A DNA stretch of 34,225 nucleotides from Symploca sp. SIO2C1 (GCA_010692635.1 JAAHGL010000067.1:1-34225), one strand, 5' to 3'; shown: positions 9,101 through 17,643, numbered from the stretch's first letter. Program-made: numbers and translations. Notes: generated by a model not told the origin, from the sequence alone.

Positions 9101-9153
9101 CTCCCTAATGCGATCGCTAACTTCCAACAAAAACACTCCCAATTGATAGACAT
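6109..9153 (-). CDS. Secreted filamentous-hemagglutinin-type (TpsA-like) beta-helix exoprotein
   Basis: About 1014 residues. A signal peptide (LAIALGSTGVVALARNPVLAQ) is followed by the haemagglutination-activity/TPS domain (about 35-200) with NLFLINPNGIIFGQGSALDVGG-type motifs. Six near-identical 65-residue repeats (GNGGEIEITTGSLEVTNGA...) follow, predicted right-handed beta-helix rungs. The C-terminus has the cyanobacterial FHA pattern, CTSGDPFRQSSFYLTGRGG followed by NWVTFDSLEE. The ATG at 9153 is preferred over 9186 because it directly precedes the signal peptide and has AGAAGGA about 10 bases upstream. Family members are exported by TpsB/FhaC outer-membrane porins; none is seen here. Likely role is surface adhesion or a sheath component (inference). 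Confidence 0.88.
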   Translation of the reverse strand: MSINWECFCWKLAIALGSTGVVALARNPVLAQSNIMPDTTLGAGENSQVTPDFLGLPIEVITGGAQREQNLFHSFTEFNVAAGRGAYFESPDAAIQNILARVTGVNPSEIFGTLGTFGDSQPNLFLINPNGIIFGQGSALDVGGSFVATTANAVGLGDTGRFSASEPDTSNLLNINPDAFFFNRLSNQAEIVNRFAALEVEGGKSLLLLGGDVRVEGKLQAPGGRVELGGLSEPGTVELNTDGNNLSLNFPDNVARADALLNGAVIENQAGGGGSIVINAQTVDILGGSILFTGIAPGNGSVDSQAGDIEINATDTVTVSESSFIFSAVSLEAVGNGGEIEITTGSLEVTNGAQLSASNLGEGNAGRVKITARDRVRFDGVGSNSFSSGAFSSVQSGAIGNGGEIEITTGSLEVTNGAFLSASNLGEGNARGLRITARDRVRFDGVGSNGFSSGAFSSVQSGAIGNGGEIEITTSSLEVTNGALLNTSTLGEGNAGRVKITARDAVHFDGVGSDGISSGAFSSVQSGAIGNGGEIEITTGSLEVTNGALLNTSTLGEGNAGRVKITARDAVHFDGVGSDGISSGVSSQVNSGAVGNGGEIEITTGSLEVTNGAFLSASTFGKGNAGSLRITASDIVRFDGVSSNSFSSGATSQVNSGAVGNGGGIEITTGSLEVTNGAFLSASTLGKGNAGSLRITASDIVRFNGVGSNGISSSAFSAVRSGAVGDGGVIQISAGSLLLNDAFISSVSEGNGAAGDITIDTRQNLETNRSSIQTTTLSGDGGNITLWVGDLLLMRDNSKISTTAGEAGAGGDGGDISINADFVIGVPRENSDITANAFNGKGGNITITTQGIFGLQFRDRLTPLSDITASSEFGFDGEFILNLLFPIDVTQGLVDLPSNLVDATKLIDRRCTSGDPFRQSSFYLTGRGGIPQNPTEMLDADATVSNWVTFDSLEERGNEVETNTNPTSTTPQRIIEAQGIVRTPDGQLYLAAEVPTVTPHGEWIPAVDCNNFRN
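6982..8151 (-). repeat. Six tandem 195-bp coding repeats in the FHA-type gene
   Basis: The GNGG codon set recurs exactly every 195 bp from 8151 down to 6981, giving six in-frame 65-residue units followed by a degenerate seventh. Units 3 and 4 are almost identical at the DNA level over most of their length, a sign of recent duplication or gene-conversion. Confidence 0.9.
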
Positions 9154-9390
9154 GCTTACGTTTCCTTCTAATCTTAAGAAACACATTCAGCTTATATAGC
9201 CAGTCTATTTAATTCGTGAACATACAAGCGAACGATCGCACTGCCCAACTACTAGCTAAGATTAGTAATATGGAATAGCGCTGGAGCACATTAGCGAAGA
9301 AACCGACTCAATATCCAGTTGGTGCTCCCTAATACTCCTATACAAATATTAACTTTATATACTTTATTTATGTTTGACTACTTATCACGG

Positions 9391-10965
9391 TTATCTCTTA
9401 CCTTTTAAGATATATAAATAGTACTTTTCGTCATGAATAAAGCTATTGGTGAATTCAGCCACAGGAGAGATGCTCAGATCAGCTCTTGAGCTATCTAGCT
9501 CATAGTTTAGGATTAACAGAATATCCGTCTGCTGTTGTTGAATCAGTTGGCTAATCTGTTCTAACACCATTGTCGAATTGACTTCTGTTCTTTGGTTATT
9601 GAAGAGGACAAAACTCCCCAAAGCCTTACTCTCTGGATAGTAAATCTGACGCTGCAAATAACCAGAGATTGGTGAAACTCTGGCATCTTGGCTACCAACA
9701 ATAAACATCTTATCTAACTGCTGAGTTTGAATAAACCGGGCAGTTTCTCGGCTGGCAGAGTAAGGTACAAACAAATCCCGACTAAAGGCAACCATGCCTG
9801 TAGCTACTTGAGCAACTAAAATGAATATAATTAAACGATTTTTGTACTTGGCAACGAAGGCGAACCAATTGGTAGTAGCTTGTTGCACTAAATCAGGTAA
9901 ATTGCTCAGAGGTTTAATCAATAAATCAGACTTAGGATAGTAGCTAGCAATCCACACGGCAGCAATCAACACTATATATAGATGTCCATAATGCCTAGCT
10001 GAGCCAAGAAACTTGGCATAGGTAAATAGCAGGATTTCCAAGGTGCCAAAGCTGTAAAAGAACCAAGCAACCGGTTTTTGTATCAAAATAGTTGACACAA
10101 ACAGCAGTAAGACTAAAGAAAAGATAGCAAAGATGATTATATCTAGGTACTTAGAGTCAGCAGGAGTGATGATTGGCAGATAACTACTCCACACTCTAGT
10201 TAGGGCTGTTGCTAGATGCCTGGGGTCAAATTGTAACCGCCACAAACTTAGTCCACCTTGTAAGGTACTATCTGCAGGAGGGAGGATTTGGGCGATTGAA
10301 CTGAGAATACCTAGGAAAAAGATCGTGAGACTGCTGATGATATTAATCTTACTCGCAGCAGAAGTATAACCAATCCTTCGACCTAGACTATATTCAAAGA
10401 TTAAGGTTACCCCCAAAGCTGTGGCAATAAATAGGCAGTAGGCATTGGCATTTGCCATCAGCAACAGAATTGTTGACAAAACTAGGTAACTCTTTTGCCT
10501 TTGCTCAAACAAGGCACAGAAAGTAAAAACTAGCAAGATACCGATGGCATAGTTGCGACTGATAAGTAAATATTCATAAATTGGCAAATAACCAAAAACA
10601 AATAAGGTTTTTTGTAATTTAGTAAAAGGGGAATATTTAACTAATACAGAAACAAAGCCAGTGGCAAGCAACAGATGAAAAACTTGCATCAGCACCGGAT
10701 TGTCAGTAAATTGATTCAACCAGGCTAGGCAAATGTACCACAATCCAGGATGTCCTTCATATTGAAGATTGTTAAATAGTTCCAAAAGTGAGTTACTGTC
10801 TCTAACTAACAACCAGACATTGAGTTCATCTCGCCACATGGCATGGTTAAGAATACCAACTAACCCTAGACAGAAATATATTAGAATTAGTACTAAGATG
10901 AACTTTTGATTGTTAGCGGATCTTGTACTGATTTTGTGGTCAGTTGTGATTTTGGGAGACACCAT
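9391..10965 (-). CDS. GT-C superfamily membrane glycosyltransferase-like protein (copy 2)
   Basis: About 524 residues, polytopic, and collinear with the product of 4291-5850 over its entire length: NHAMWRDELNVW, EGHPGLWY, a long multi-helix core, and a soluble C-terminal part VGSQDARVSPISGYLQRQIYYP with a shared LLILNYELDSSR motif. The Asp-Glu of the first loop suggests a GT39/GT-C-like transferase using a polyprenyl-phosphate sugar (inference). The frame extends to a TTG at 10980, but the ATG at 10965 aligns with the paralogue start. The FHA gene lies about 240 bp downstream on the same strand, so the two copies bracket it. A divergent GT39 gene lies upstream. Confidence 0.77.
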   Translation of the reverse strand: MVSPKITTDHKISTRSANNQKFILVLILIYFCLGLVGILNHAMWRDELNVWLLVRDSNSLLELFNNLQYEGHPGLWYICLAWLNQFTDNPVLMQVFHLLLATGFVSVLVKYSPFTKLQKTLFVFGYLPIYEYLLISRNYAIGILLVFTFCALFEQRQKSYLVLSTILLLMANANAYCLFIATALGVTLIFEYSLGRRIGYTSAASKINIISSLTIFFLGILSSIAQILPPADSTLQGGLSLWRLQFDPRHLATALTRVWSSYLPIITPADSKYLDIIIFAIFSLVLLLFVSTILIQKPVAWFFYSFGTLEILLFTYAKFLGSARHYGHLYIVLIAAVWIASYYPKSDLLIKPLSNLPDLVQQATTNWFAFVAKYKNRLIIFILVAQVATGMVAFSRDLFVPYSASRETARFIQTQQLDKMFIVGSQDARVSPISGYLQRQIYYPESKALGSFVLFNNQRTEVNSTMVLEQISQLIQQQQTDILLILNYELDSSRADLSISPVAEFTNSFIHDEKYYLYILKGKR

Positions 10966-11026
10966 TGCAGTATTTGTCAAGGGGCAAGGGAGTAGGGAAT
11001 GGAGAACAGAACAATAAATTATCAGA

Positions 11027-11048
11027 TATCAAGGTGATGGGTAAATTA
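11027..11048 (+). repeat. 22-bp direct repeat, left copy (duplicates start of the GT39 gene)
   Basis: TATCAAGGTGATGGGTAAAT followed by TA. The identical 22 bp recur at 11427-11448, where they include the start codon of the GT39 gene. The two copies are exactly 400 bp apart. Confidence 0.9.
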
Positions 11049-11057
11049 ATAATAGGT

Positions 11058-11134
11058 AGGTTGGGTGAAGCGATAGCGCAACCCAACGTCGGAGTGCATT
11101 GTGTTGGGTTTCACTTCGTGCCACCCAACCTACA
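11058..11134. repeat. Cyanobacterial palindromic repeat (TAGGTTGGGT...ACCCAACCTAC)
   Basis: TAGGTTGGGTGAAGCG opens the element, GCCACCCAACCTA closes it, and internal CAACCCAAC and GTTGGGTTT arms give a nested inverted repeat of about 77 bp. A decayed relative is at 1338. It lies between the divergent glycosyltransferase genes. Confidence 0.8.
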
Positions 11135-11436
11135 TTTTTAGGTGTGTCACGCTAGTACAAGGAAACGGTCTTAAACTCACATCTTGCAATAGTACATAAG
11201 TACTTAATGACATTCAGAGGGAACAATCAATTTTAAGACTGAAACAGTCAAATATAATCACTTTTCCCTGTTCCTCATTCCCTGCCTTCACAGGTAATTT
11301 TTCGACTTGCTGAAAGATCTCAGTTCAACCAAATTTATCAATTAGCAATTAGCAATTAGCAATTAGCCATTAGCAATTAGCCATTAGCCATTATCAATTA
11401 TCAATTATCAATTATTAATTATCAATTATCAAGGTG
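11135..11436. other. Divergent intergenic region upstream of the GT39 gene
   Basis: Right half of the 470-bp gap between divergent transferases. No gene seen. It ends in 13 consecutive heptamers (11341-11431) that run to within 5 bases of the start codon. Confidence 0.6.
11341..11431. repeat. Thirteen tandem heptamers (ATTAGCA / ATTAGCC / ATTATCA)
   Basis: 13 uninterrupted 7-bp units. The first seven are ATTAGCA or ATTAGCC; the last six are ATTATCA with one ATTATTA. They fill the whole leader directly before the GT39 start codon. Confidence 0.92.
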
Positions 11437-12996
11437 ATGGGTAAATTAGCACTAACCTTCAATCGCTCCCCGACAAGAGAATTATCCTGGTTCTTAGGTT
11501 TATTAATAGCAGCCCTTTTCCTGTGGTGCGTTTCTCTGGGAAACTTACCTTTACGAGACTGGGATGAAGGCTACTACGCCATTGTTTCTAGGGATATGTA
11601 CCGCAGTGGGAACTGGCTTTATCCCACTTATCTAGAACAACCATTTCTCCTCAAACCACCATTGATGTATTGGTTAGTGGCTCTGAGCTACCATCTTGGG
11701 GGTGTCCACGAATTTACCACACGCTTGCCCCTAGCCCTAGTCTCCGCTGCCGGAGTTCCCCTACTTTACCTGTTGGGAAGAGAAATTTTTCCTCACCGCC
11801 TACCCTCACTGTTTGCTGCTTTAGTTTACTTAACACTGCTACCTGTGGTGCGTCATACTCGTCTAGCCATGCTGGATGGTACGATTATTACTCTGTTGCT
11901 ACTGTTATTGCTCTGTTTACTCAGAACCCGTTGGGATCGACGTTGGGCTGTTGGTGTTGGTATTTGCTTAGGGCTGATTGCTCTGACTAAAGGAATAATT
12001 GTACTGTTGTTAGGAGCGATCGCAGCAGCATTTACTTTAGCTAATCGACAACTGACAATATTGAAGAACTTGTATTTTTGGCTAGGCTTACTTATAGGTA
12101 GCGTACCTGTCTTTGCTTGGTATTATGCCCAGTGGCAACATTATGGAGAAGTCTTTTTACAGGTACATTTCCAGGCTCAAGGTTTCGATCGCGTCTCTCA
12201 AGCTGTCTGGGGAAATAGTGGCCCCTACTGGTATTATCTGATAGAGCTACTCAAATATGGCTGGCCTTGGCTGTTATTTTTGCCTGGGGGATTGTACTTA
12301 ACTTGGCAGAAACGTAATACTCCTTGGGGGATGCTGGTACTGCTCGGTACTCTCATCTATCTGGGAGCCATTTCGGTAATGCAAACCAAACTGCCCTGGT
12401 ATATTATGCCCTTGTACCCTTTTTTTGCCCTGGCAGTAGGAGCTCAACTTGCGGATTTTTGGGAAAACTCCCGCCGTTATCCGGGAATAATAGCAGGAAT
12501 CTTAAGCTTGTTCTGTGCTGCTAGTTTAGGGGGTTTGGCTTACCTTTACTTGGTAGAGCGGCAACCGATATTAATTCTCATGGGTATGGTTGTGGCACTG
12601 ATGATGGGTTTAGCTGCTTGGCTAGTAACTCAGCACAACCGAGGATTCATATCTATATTATTTGTCGGGATGTACTTAACTTTAGGATTGTTGATGAGTT
12701 CTCAATCCTGGATTTGGGAGTTAAATGAAGCTTTCCCTGTCAAACCAGTTGCGGCTTTGATTCGGGAAAAGGCAAAACCAGGGGTAGCTATTTATACCTC
12801 TTTTGCCTATGGCCGTCCGAGTTTGGATTTCTATAGCGATCGCCAAATAATTTCCCAAAATCTTACCGCTCTGCAACAGTTGTGGTCAACTCAACCTTAC
12901 CTGTTGTTAGATCAGCTAACCTTAAATGCGTTAGAGTTACCCAATAGCATTTCTCTGGGTACTGCCGAAGGTTTTACTCTGGTTGCACCGAGGTAG
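11437..12996 (+). CDS. GT39 / ArnT-like polyprenyl-phosphate sugar transferase
   Basis: 519 residues with about 11-12 membrane helices. Near the N-terminus is [13 protein letters not shown], with the Asp-Glu pair of the first periplasmic loop characteristic of PMT/ArnT (GT39) enzymes. It is followed by [20 protein letters not shown] and then FTTRLPLAL, both classic for the family. A short soluble C-terminal part follows ([20 protein letters not shown]). Such enzymes transfer a sugar from an undecaprenyl-phosphate donor to lipid, glycan or protein at the outer face of the membrane. The ATG at 11437 is used; an upstream GTG at 11434 adds one codon. AAGG lies almost against the start, so the ribosome site is poor. 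The stop codon abuts a heptamer repeat. Confidence 0.87.
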   Translation: MGKLALTFNRSPTRELSWFLGLLIAALFLWCVSLGNLPLRDWDEGYYAIVSRDMYRSGNWLYPTYLEQPFLLKPPLMYWLVALSYHLGGVHEFTTRLPLALVSAAGVPLLYLLGREIFPHRLPSLFAALVYLTLLPVVRHTRLAMLDGTIITLLLLLLLCLLRTRWDRRWAVGVGICLGLIALTKGIIVLLLGAIAAAFTLANRQLTILKNLYFWLGLLIGSVPVFAWYYAQWQHYGEVFLQVHFQAQGFDRVSQAVWGNSGPYWYYLIELLKYGWPWLLFLPGGLYLTWQKRNTPWGMLVLLGTLIYLGAISVMQTKLPWYIMPLYPFFALAVGAQLADFWENSRRYPGIIAGILSLFCAASLGGLAYLYLVERQPILILMGMVVALMMGLAAWLVTQHNRGFISILFVGMYLTLGLLMSSQSWIWELNEAFPVKPVAALIREKAKPGVAIYTSFAYGRPSLDFYSDRQIISQNLTALQQLWSTQPYLLLDQLTLNALELPNSISLGTAEGFTLVAPR

Positions 12997-13094
12997 GGAA
13001 TTGGGAATTGGGGATTGGGGATTGGGAATTGGGGATTGGGAATTGGGAATTGGGAATTGGGAATTGGGAATTGGGAATTGGGAATTGGGAATTA
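12997..13094. repeat. Tandem repeat (GGGAATT / GGGGATT)n
   Basis: About 98 bp of 7-8 bp units starting right after the GT39 stop codon. Reading frames through it (for instance [10 protein letters not shown] on the minus strand) are artefacts of the repeat. Confidence 0.92.
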
Positions 13095-13287
13095 TAGTAA
13101 TGTTAAGTTTTGTAACTATATGTATAACCTCGGAAGCTAGAGCAGAGAAATTTATTAGGAAGTGATGGAACATCAGCTATCTAGCTTATGTCTAGAAAAA
13201 TAAACACTATCTCATACAAGATTTACAGTAAAATGTCTACTCTTACAAAACTTTTTTCTTAATTTCCTAAAACCAGACATTTGTATT

Positions 13288-14220
13288 ATGAGTTTATCAA
13301 AATCTTTTCAGTTTATCGGAACCTTGGTTGGTGTACTGTCTCCAACATTGGTAACTTTTGCTAGCTTACCGCCACAACTACCAGCTCAATTTGAATCAAA
13401 GTGGGAAGTCAGCCTTAAATTCCCCAATGAAACCCGGGAAAGAGAACCTATCAGTTCTACAGGAGGAGGAGGTTCCCGTTCGATTAATGTAGTTTCTTGT
13501 ATTGAAGCTGGCGAAACGCCTTTGAAGACTTCTCTCAAGGCTGTAATGCCGACAACGGATTTGAGTAAAACAATTGCTGAGAATCCAAGTGTGTTTGTTT
13601 ATGTTCCCAAAACTACTGCTAAATCTGCAATATTTATTGTCAGGGACAAGAATGGGGAGGAAGTTTACCGCTCAGAATTTGTACCACCTGAAACTGCTGG
13701 TATAGTTAAACTTTCTATTGCCGAAACTTTCTCTCTGGAAATCGATCAGGAATATAAATGGGAACTCACACTGATGTGTAACCCAAGAAATTACTTTGCT
13801 GAGGAAAATAAATATGTCGAGGGACTTTTCCTGCGTACTGCACTGAATGCCGAGCAACAGAAACAGTTGGATTGTGTAAGAGAAACTAGAGATTTACAGA
13901 ATCTGTTAAAATTCCCAGAACGACGGCATAGCTTCTCTTGTGTCAGACAAGTTCCAGGTTTGCAGAATCTGTTAAATACAGTGAGACAATCCCCAGAACA
14001 AAAAAAGCTCTTAGATAGCTTGAAACAATCTCCAGAAGAGGCGAAATTGTATGTTGAAGCTTTAGTGTATGCTAATGCCAAGATTTGGCATGAAACAATA
14101 GATAACATGGCTCAATTACGTACAGCTTATCCTGATGAATGGCAAGAACTTTTAGCATCAGTGGGGTTAGAAAATTTTGCTGAAGAACAATTATTTGATT
14201 GCTGCACAGCTGACAATTAG
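13288..14220 (+). CDS. DUF928 exported protein with a repeat-bearing insertion
   Basis: 310 residues with an N-terminal signal peptide (FIGTLVGVLSPTLVTFASL). The DUF928 pattern is visible: GGGSRS, a Cys after VVS, VMPTTDLSKTIAENPSVFVYVP, an EEVYRSEFV strand, EYKWELTLMCNP, and the C-terminal WQELLASVGLENFAEEQL then CC. Between about residues 188 and 255, where the family usually has a short segment, there is an insertion of three related blocks: LDCVRETRDLQNLLKF-PE, FSCVRQVPGLQNLLNTVRQS-PE, and LLDSLKQSPE. DUF928 has no proven function; from memory it commonly lies next to CHASE2 proteins, as here (the next gene, 237 bp downstream). Confidence 0.85.
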   Translation: MSLSKSFQFIGTLVGVLSPTLVTFASLPPQLPAQFESKWEVSLKFPNETREREPISSTGGGGSRSINVVSCIEAGETPLKTSLKAVMPTTDLSKTIAENPSVFVYVPKTTAKSAIFIVRDKNGEEVYRSEFVPPETAGIVKLSIAETFSLEIDQEYKWELTLMCNPRNYFAEENKYVEGLFLRTALNAEQQKQLDCVRETRDLQNLLKFPERRHSFSCVRQVPGLQNLLNTVRQSPEQKKLLDSLKQSPEEAKLYVEALVYANAKIWHETIDNMAQLRTAYPDEWQELLASVGLENFAEEQLFDCCTADN

Positions 14221-14400
14221 GTGGTAGGTGGTAGGTGTTAGGCAATGGTGACAAGTTAAAGGGTCGTGCATTTTGTCAACTCCCATATATGGAGTTTGGG
14301 CGCTAAAAAAACCCTATATATGGAAATACCCAAGGGGTCAGAAAAATTGTATTCCTCTTCCTCAGCTCCCCCAGCTCCCCCAGCTCCCTTGACAACGACA
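14219..14400. repeat. Intergenic repeats between DUF928 and CHASE2 genes
   Basis: Contains TAGGTGG/TAGGTGT units (14219-14241), two similar palindromic blocks, CCCATATATGGA (near 14283) and CCTATATATGGA (near 14311), separated by GCGCTAAAAAAA, and a CCCCCAGCT tract (about 14360-14390). Possible structured leader or terminator; the role is not evident. Confidence 0.6.
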
Positions 14401-14457
14401 TCTTAGCTAAACCCGCCTCTAGTAAATTTACTTTCGCTCTCCTTAAGGTACAGCTTT

Positions 14458-16701
14458 ATGTGGGCAAAGCTAAAAAAGTTTCTTTGGCAATGGCGTATTG
14501 TGGGATTAGCCACTCCTAGTATTACGGGATTGGTAATCTTGCTGCGCCTTACTGGTTTTTTACAGCTCTGGGAGTGGGCAGTTTTTGATTTATATATGCG
14601 TTTGCCACCCCCAGAATCAACGGATAAGCGGGTTGTGATTGTCGGTATTAACGAAGCCGATGTGCAAAACCAGGAAAATGCCAACATTTCTGATGAAGTC
14701 TATGCTAAATTACTCAACAAACTAAAAGCTCAACAACCAAGAGCAATTGGTCTAGATATTTATCGAGAATTTCCCGTAGAACCAGGTTATGAGCAACTAG
14801 TAGAGGTTTTTGAATCGACTCCCTATTTAGTTGGTATCCAGAAAGTAGCAGGGGAACCAGGGCGTGATACTGTGGCTCCGCCACCAGCACTCAAAGCATT
14901 GGGGCAAGTGGGAGCTAATGACTTAGTCTTTGATGCAGATAATAAAGTAAGGCGTGGCTTACTGTACTTGACTACTGCAGATGGGGAAAGAGTCTATAGC
15001 TTGAGTTTTTATCTGGCTTTGCTTTATCTCGATGCCATCGGTATTACCGTCGAAACAATTGACGAATATAAAATTAGCTTGGGCAAGGCGATATTTGCCC
15101 CCCTAGAAGCTAATGACGGTGGCTATGTGCGCACTGATGCTGGTGACTACCAAATTTTATTGAATTATCGCGGACCGAATCAACACTTTCAAACTGTTTC
15201 GATGACAGAGGTTCTCGAAGACAAATTACCTCCAGATTGGGGACGCGATCGCATTATATTAATTGGTAAGGTAGGAGTAAGCTTCAATGATTTATTTTTT
15301 ACTCCTTATAGTGGTGGATTGCTTGGTCTTTCAGAACCCATGTCTGGGGTAGAAGTTCACGCCAATCTTACCAGTCAGATTATCAGTGCTGCAATTGATA
15401 ATCGCCCTTTAATTCAAACTTGGTCCGAGTCTTGGGAATGGCTGTGGATTTTTTTCTGGTCTGGAGTAGGTGGTACCCTAACTTGGAAATTTCGCTATTT
15501 AGGTAAAAGAAAATCCAATACTCTCAAGAAAGTAATCAGTCTAATTATAGCAGGAGGTGCTTTACTGGGCTGCACCTATGGAGCTTTTTTACAGGGGTGG
15601 TGGATACCGATAGTACCACCCTTTTTAGCCTTAGGAGGGTCTGCGATCGCAGTTACAGCTTATCTTGCCCGTAGTGCTGGAGATATTCGCAAGACTTTTG
15701 GGCGTTATCTTACTGATGAAATAGTAGCCAAGCTGCTAGAAAATCCTCAAGGATTATCCCTCGGTGGGGAGAGGCGGAAAATTACCATCTTAGTTTCTGA
15801 TTTACGAGGATTCACTAGTCTCTCAGAACGATTACCCCCTGAAGAAGTAGTGAAAATTCTCAACTTCTATTTGGGATATATGGCAGATGTAATTACCTCC
15901 TACCGGGGAACTATTGATGAGTTTATGGGAGACGGTATTTTAGTTTTCTTCGGTGCTCCTACAGTGAGAGAAAACGATGCTGAGCGAGCAGTTGCTTGTG
16001 CAGTTGCCATGCAGTTAGCAATGGAACCAGTCAACGCCAAGATGAAAGAGTTAGACTTGCCTCAACTCGAAATGGGTATTGGCATTAATACTGGCGAAGT
16101 TGTCGTAGGGAATATAGGTTCAGAGAAACGTACCAAGTACGGTGTAGTTGGCAGACAGATGAACCTAACTTATCGCATTGAATCCTATACTATTGGCGGT
16201 CAAATTCTCATTTCAGAGCATACCCTAAAAGAACTCCAGCAGCCTTTAAAGATTAACGGTGAAAAAGAGGTCCTACCAAAAGGAGTGAAACAGCCCATTA
16301 CAATCTACGATGTTGCTGGCATTGCTGGAGACTACAACCTCTTTTTGACTCAGGCAGAAGAAGAATTTTTAGCTATTGCAGAAGCAATTGCTATCCAATA
16401 TATAGTGCTGGAAGGTAAGCACATGGGGGATAGATTATTTAGAGGAAATTTAGTTAAGCTCTCAGCCAAGGGAGCTGTCATTAGCTTAGAGAATGCACAG
16501 CAGGAAGTACCTGCTGGATTAAGTAATATCAAGCTCAATTTATTAAACCATGAGTTTTCTCAAGAACCCAGTGAAGATATTTATGCTAAAGTTTTGGAAC
16601 AACCAGCAGACTCTGGTTATTTTTGTATCCATTTCACTGCTATCCCTCCAGAGGAAAAAGCTAGGCTTGACAGTCTTTATCAGTTAGGTGTTAGGTGTTA
16701 G
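14458..16701 (+). CDS. CHASE2 sensor / class III nucleotide cyclase with PilZ-like C-terminal domain
   Basis: 747 residues. Order: an N-terminal helix (about 14-38), an extracytoplasmic CHASE2 domain (about 55-320), three membrane helices (about 327-405), a cyclase domain (about 438-620) and a 125-residue tail. Metal ligands Asp448 (SDLRGF) and Asp492 (DEFMGD) and transition-state Asn569/Arg573 are present. The purine-selecting Lys is Glu488 and its partner is Gly562, so substrate choice is unclear. The tail (IQYTVLEGKH-like, FRGNLVKLSAKGAVISLE, IHFTAIPPEEKARL) has the look of a PilZ-like barrel, known elsewhere as a c-di-GMP or glycan-machinery domain (inference). It likely converts an external signal into a cyclic-nucleotide change. 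Its stop codon lies within a TTAGGTG repeat. Confidence 0.88.
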   Translation: MWAKLKKFLWQWRIVGLATPSITGLVILLRLTGFLQLWEWAVFDLYMRLPPPESTDKRVVIVGINEADVQNQENANISDEVYAKLLNKLKAQQPRAIGLDIYREFPVEPGYEQLVEVFESTPYLVGIQKVAGEPGRDTVAPPPALKALGQVGANDLVFDADNKVRRGLLYLTTADGERVYSLSFYLALLYLDAIGITVETIDEYKISLGKAIFAPLEANDGGYVRTDAGDYQILLNYRGPNQHFQTVSMTEVLEDKLPPDWGRDRIILIGKVGVSFNDLFFTPYSGGLLGLSEPMSGVEVHANLTSQIISAAIDNRPLIQTWSESWEWLWIFFWSGVGGTLTWKFRYLGKRKSNTLKKVISLIIAGGALLGCTYGAFLQGWWIPIVPPFLALGGSAIAVTAYLARSAGDIRKTFGRYLTDEIVAKLLENPQGLSLGGERRKITILVSDLRGFTSLSERLPPEEVVKILNFYLGYMADVITSYRGTIDEFMGDGILVFFGAPTVRENDAERAVACAVAMQLAMEPVNAKMKELDLPQLEMGIGINTGEVVVGNIGSEKRTKYGVVGRQMNLTYRIESYTIGGQILISEHTLKELQQPLKINGEKEVLPKGVKQPITIYDVAGIAGDYNLFLTQAEEEFLAIAEAIAIQYIVLEGKHMGDRLFRGNLVKLSAKGAVISLENAQQEVPAGLSNIKLNLLNHEFSQEPSEDIYAKVLEQPADSGYFCIHFTAIPPEEKARLDSLYQLGVRC

Positions 16702-16711
16702 GTGTTAGGTG
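16684..16711. repeat. Heptamer repeat (TTAGGTG)4 overlapping the end of the CHASE2-cyclase gene
   Basis: Four perfect 7-bp units. The last codons (LGVRC) and the stop of the gene are made of repeat sequence, so the C-terminus was set by the repeat. Confidence 0.9.
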
Positions 16712-16794
16712 GTGAGCGCAATTTACCTTCAACCGCAAGAAGGCTCACACCGTATTCTTATTCATTGGTGTTGAGATGAATTGCGGGCAAAGTC

Positions 16795-17643
16795 TTGGTA
16801 GACAATGAGTCAATCTACTCTTCTACGACTGCTGTCATTGTCTTATCTCTTAAACAATTCAAACAACATCATTTTGTTGGTAACAAGATTAAGTTGTCGA
16901 AGATTGGAGATATCAAGGTGATTGTTCACCGTCCTATTCCTGAAGGATTTATCATTAAAACAGTATCAGTAACGAGAAAAGCTGATGGTTACTATGTAAC
17001 CCTAAGTCTTGATGATCAAAAAGTTCCAACTCGTAAACCTGATTTTAATGCCAACAATATTGTCGGTATTGATGTCGGGTTGATAGATTTTTATGTTGCC
17101 TCTGATAATACTCGGATTGCAGCGCCAAAGCATTTACGTAAAGCTCAGAGAAAATTAAAGTCAGCACAACGAAAAGTATCCCGTCGTAAAAAAGGTTCAT
17201 TACGTCGTAGAAAAGCAATTAAAAAATTGGGTATCAGACACAATAAAGTAGCTGATGCTCGCCGAAATTTTCACTTCAAGACAGCTAAAAAACTACTCAT
17301 CAAATACGATGTTATTGCAGTGGAAAAGCTAAATGTTAAAGGACTTGCTAGGACAAGATTGGCTAAGTCGATATATGATGCTGGTTGGAGCCAGTTTATC
17401 AATATACTTTCATTCAAAGCCGAAAATGCTGGATTGAAAGTAATAGCTGTATCTCCAAACGGTACAAGTAAAGAATGCTCTAGCTGTGGTCACAAAGTGG
17501 AAAAGTTTTTATCCCAAAGAATGCATAATTGTCCAGTTTGTAAAACCAGTTTATGCAGGGATTTGAACGCGGCTATAAACATAAAGAACCGTGGGACGCA
17601 CGGTCTTAAAGCTCAGTTAATGTCTTCAATGAAGAGTCACTGA
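16795..17643 (+). pseudogene. tnpB: TnpB-family RNA-guided nuclease, N-terminally truncated
   Basis: 282 residues against roughly 370-410 for a complete TnpB. Homology starts at [20 protein letters not shown], so about 100 residues of the N-terminal wedge/REC part are missing. The first 20 codons (from a TTG start) do not look like TnpB. The RuvC residues remain: Asp93 ([10 protein letters not shown]), Glu177 (AVEKLNV) and Asp256 ([10 protein letters not shown]), plus the zinc finger Cys228, Cys231, Cys246 and Cys249. In the family, TnpB with an omega-RNA cuts DNA and helps maintain the element. The truncation makes that doubtful here. The intact catalytic codons suggest the deletion is recent or the remnant is retained. 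Confidence 0.8.

Noticed and set aside
11341-11431. Possible CRISPR-like array
   Set aside because: The unit is only 7 bp with no spacers; it is a simple tandem heptamer.
12937-13173. Minus-strand frame with [10 protein letters not shown] repeats
   Set aside because: It is a translation of the GGGAATT tandem tract and has no independent coding sign.
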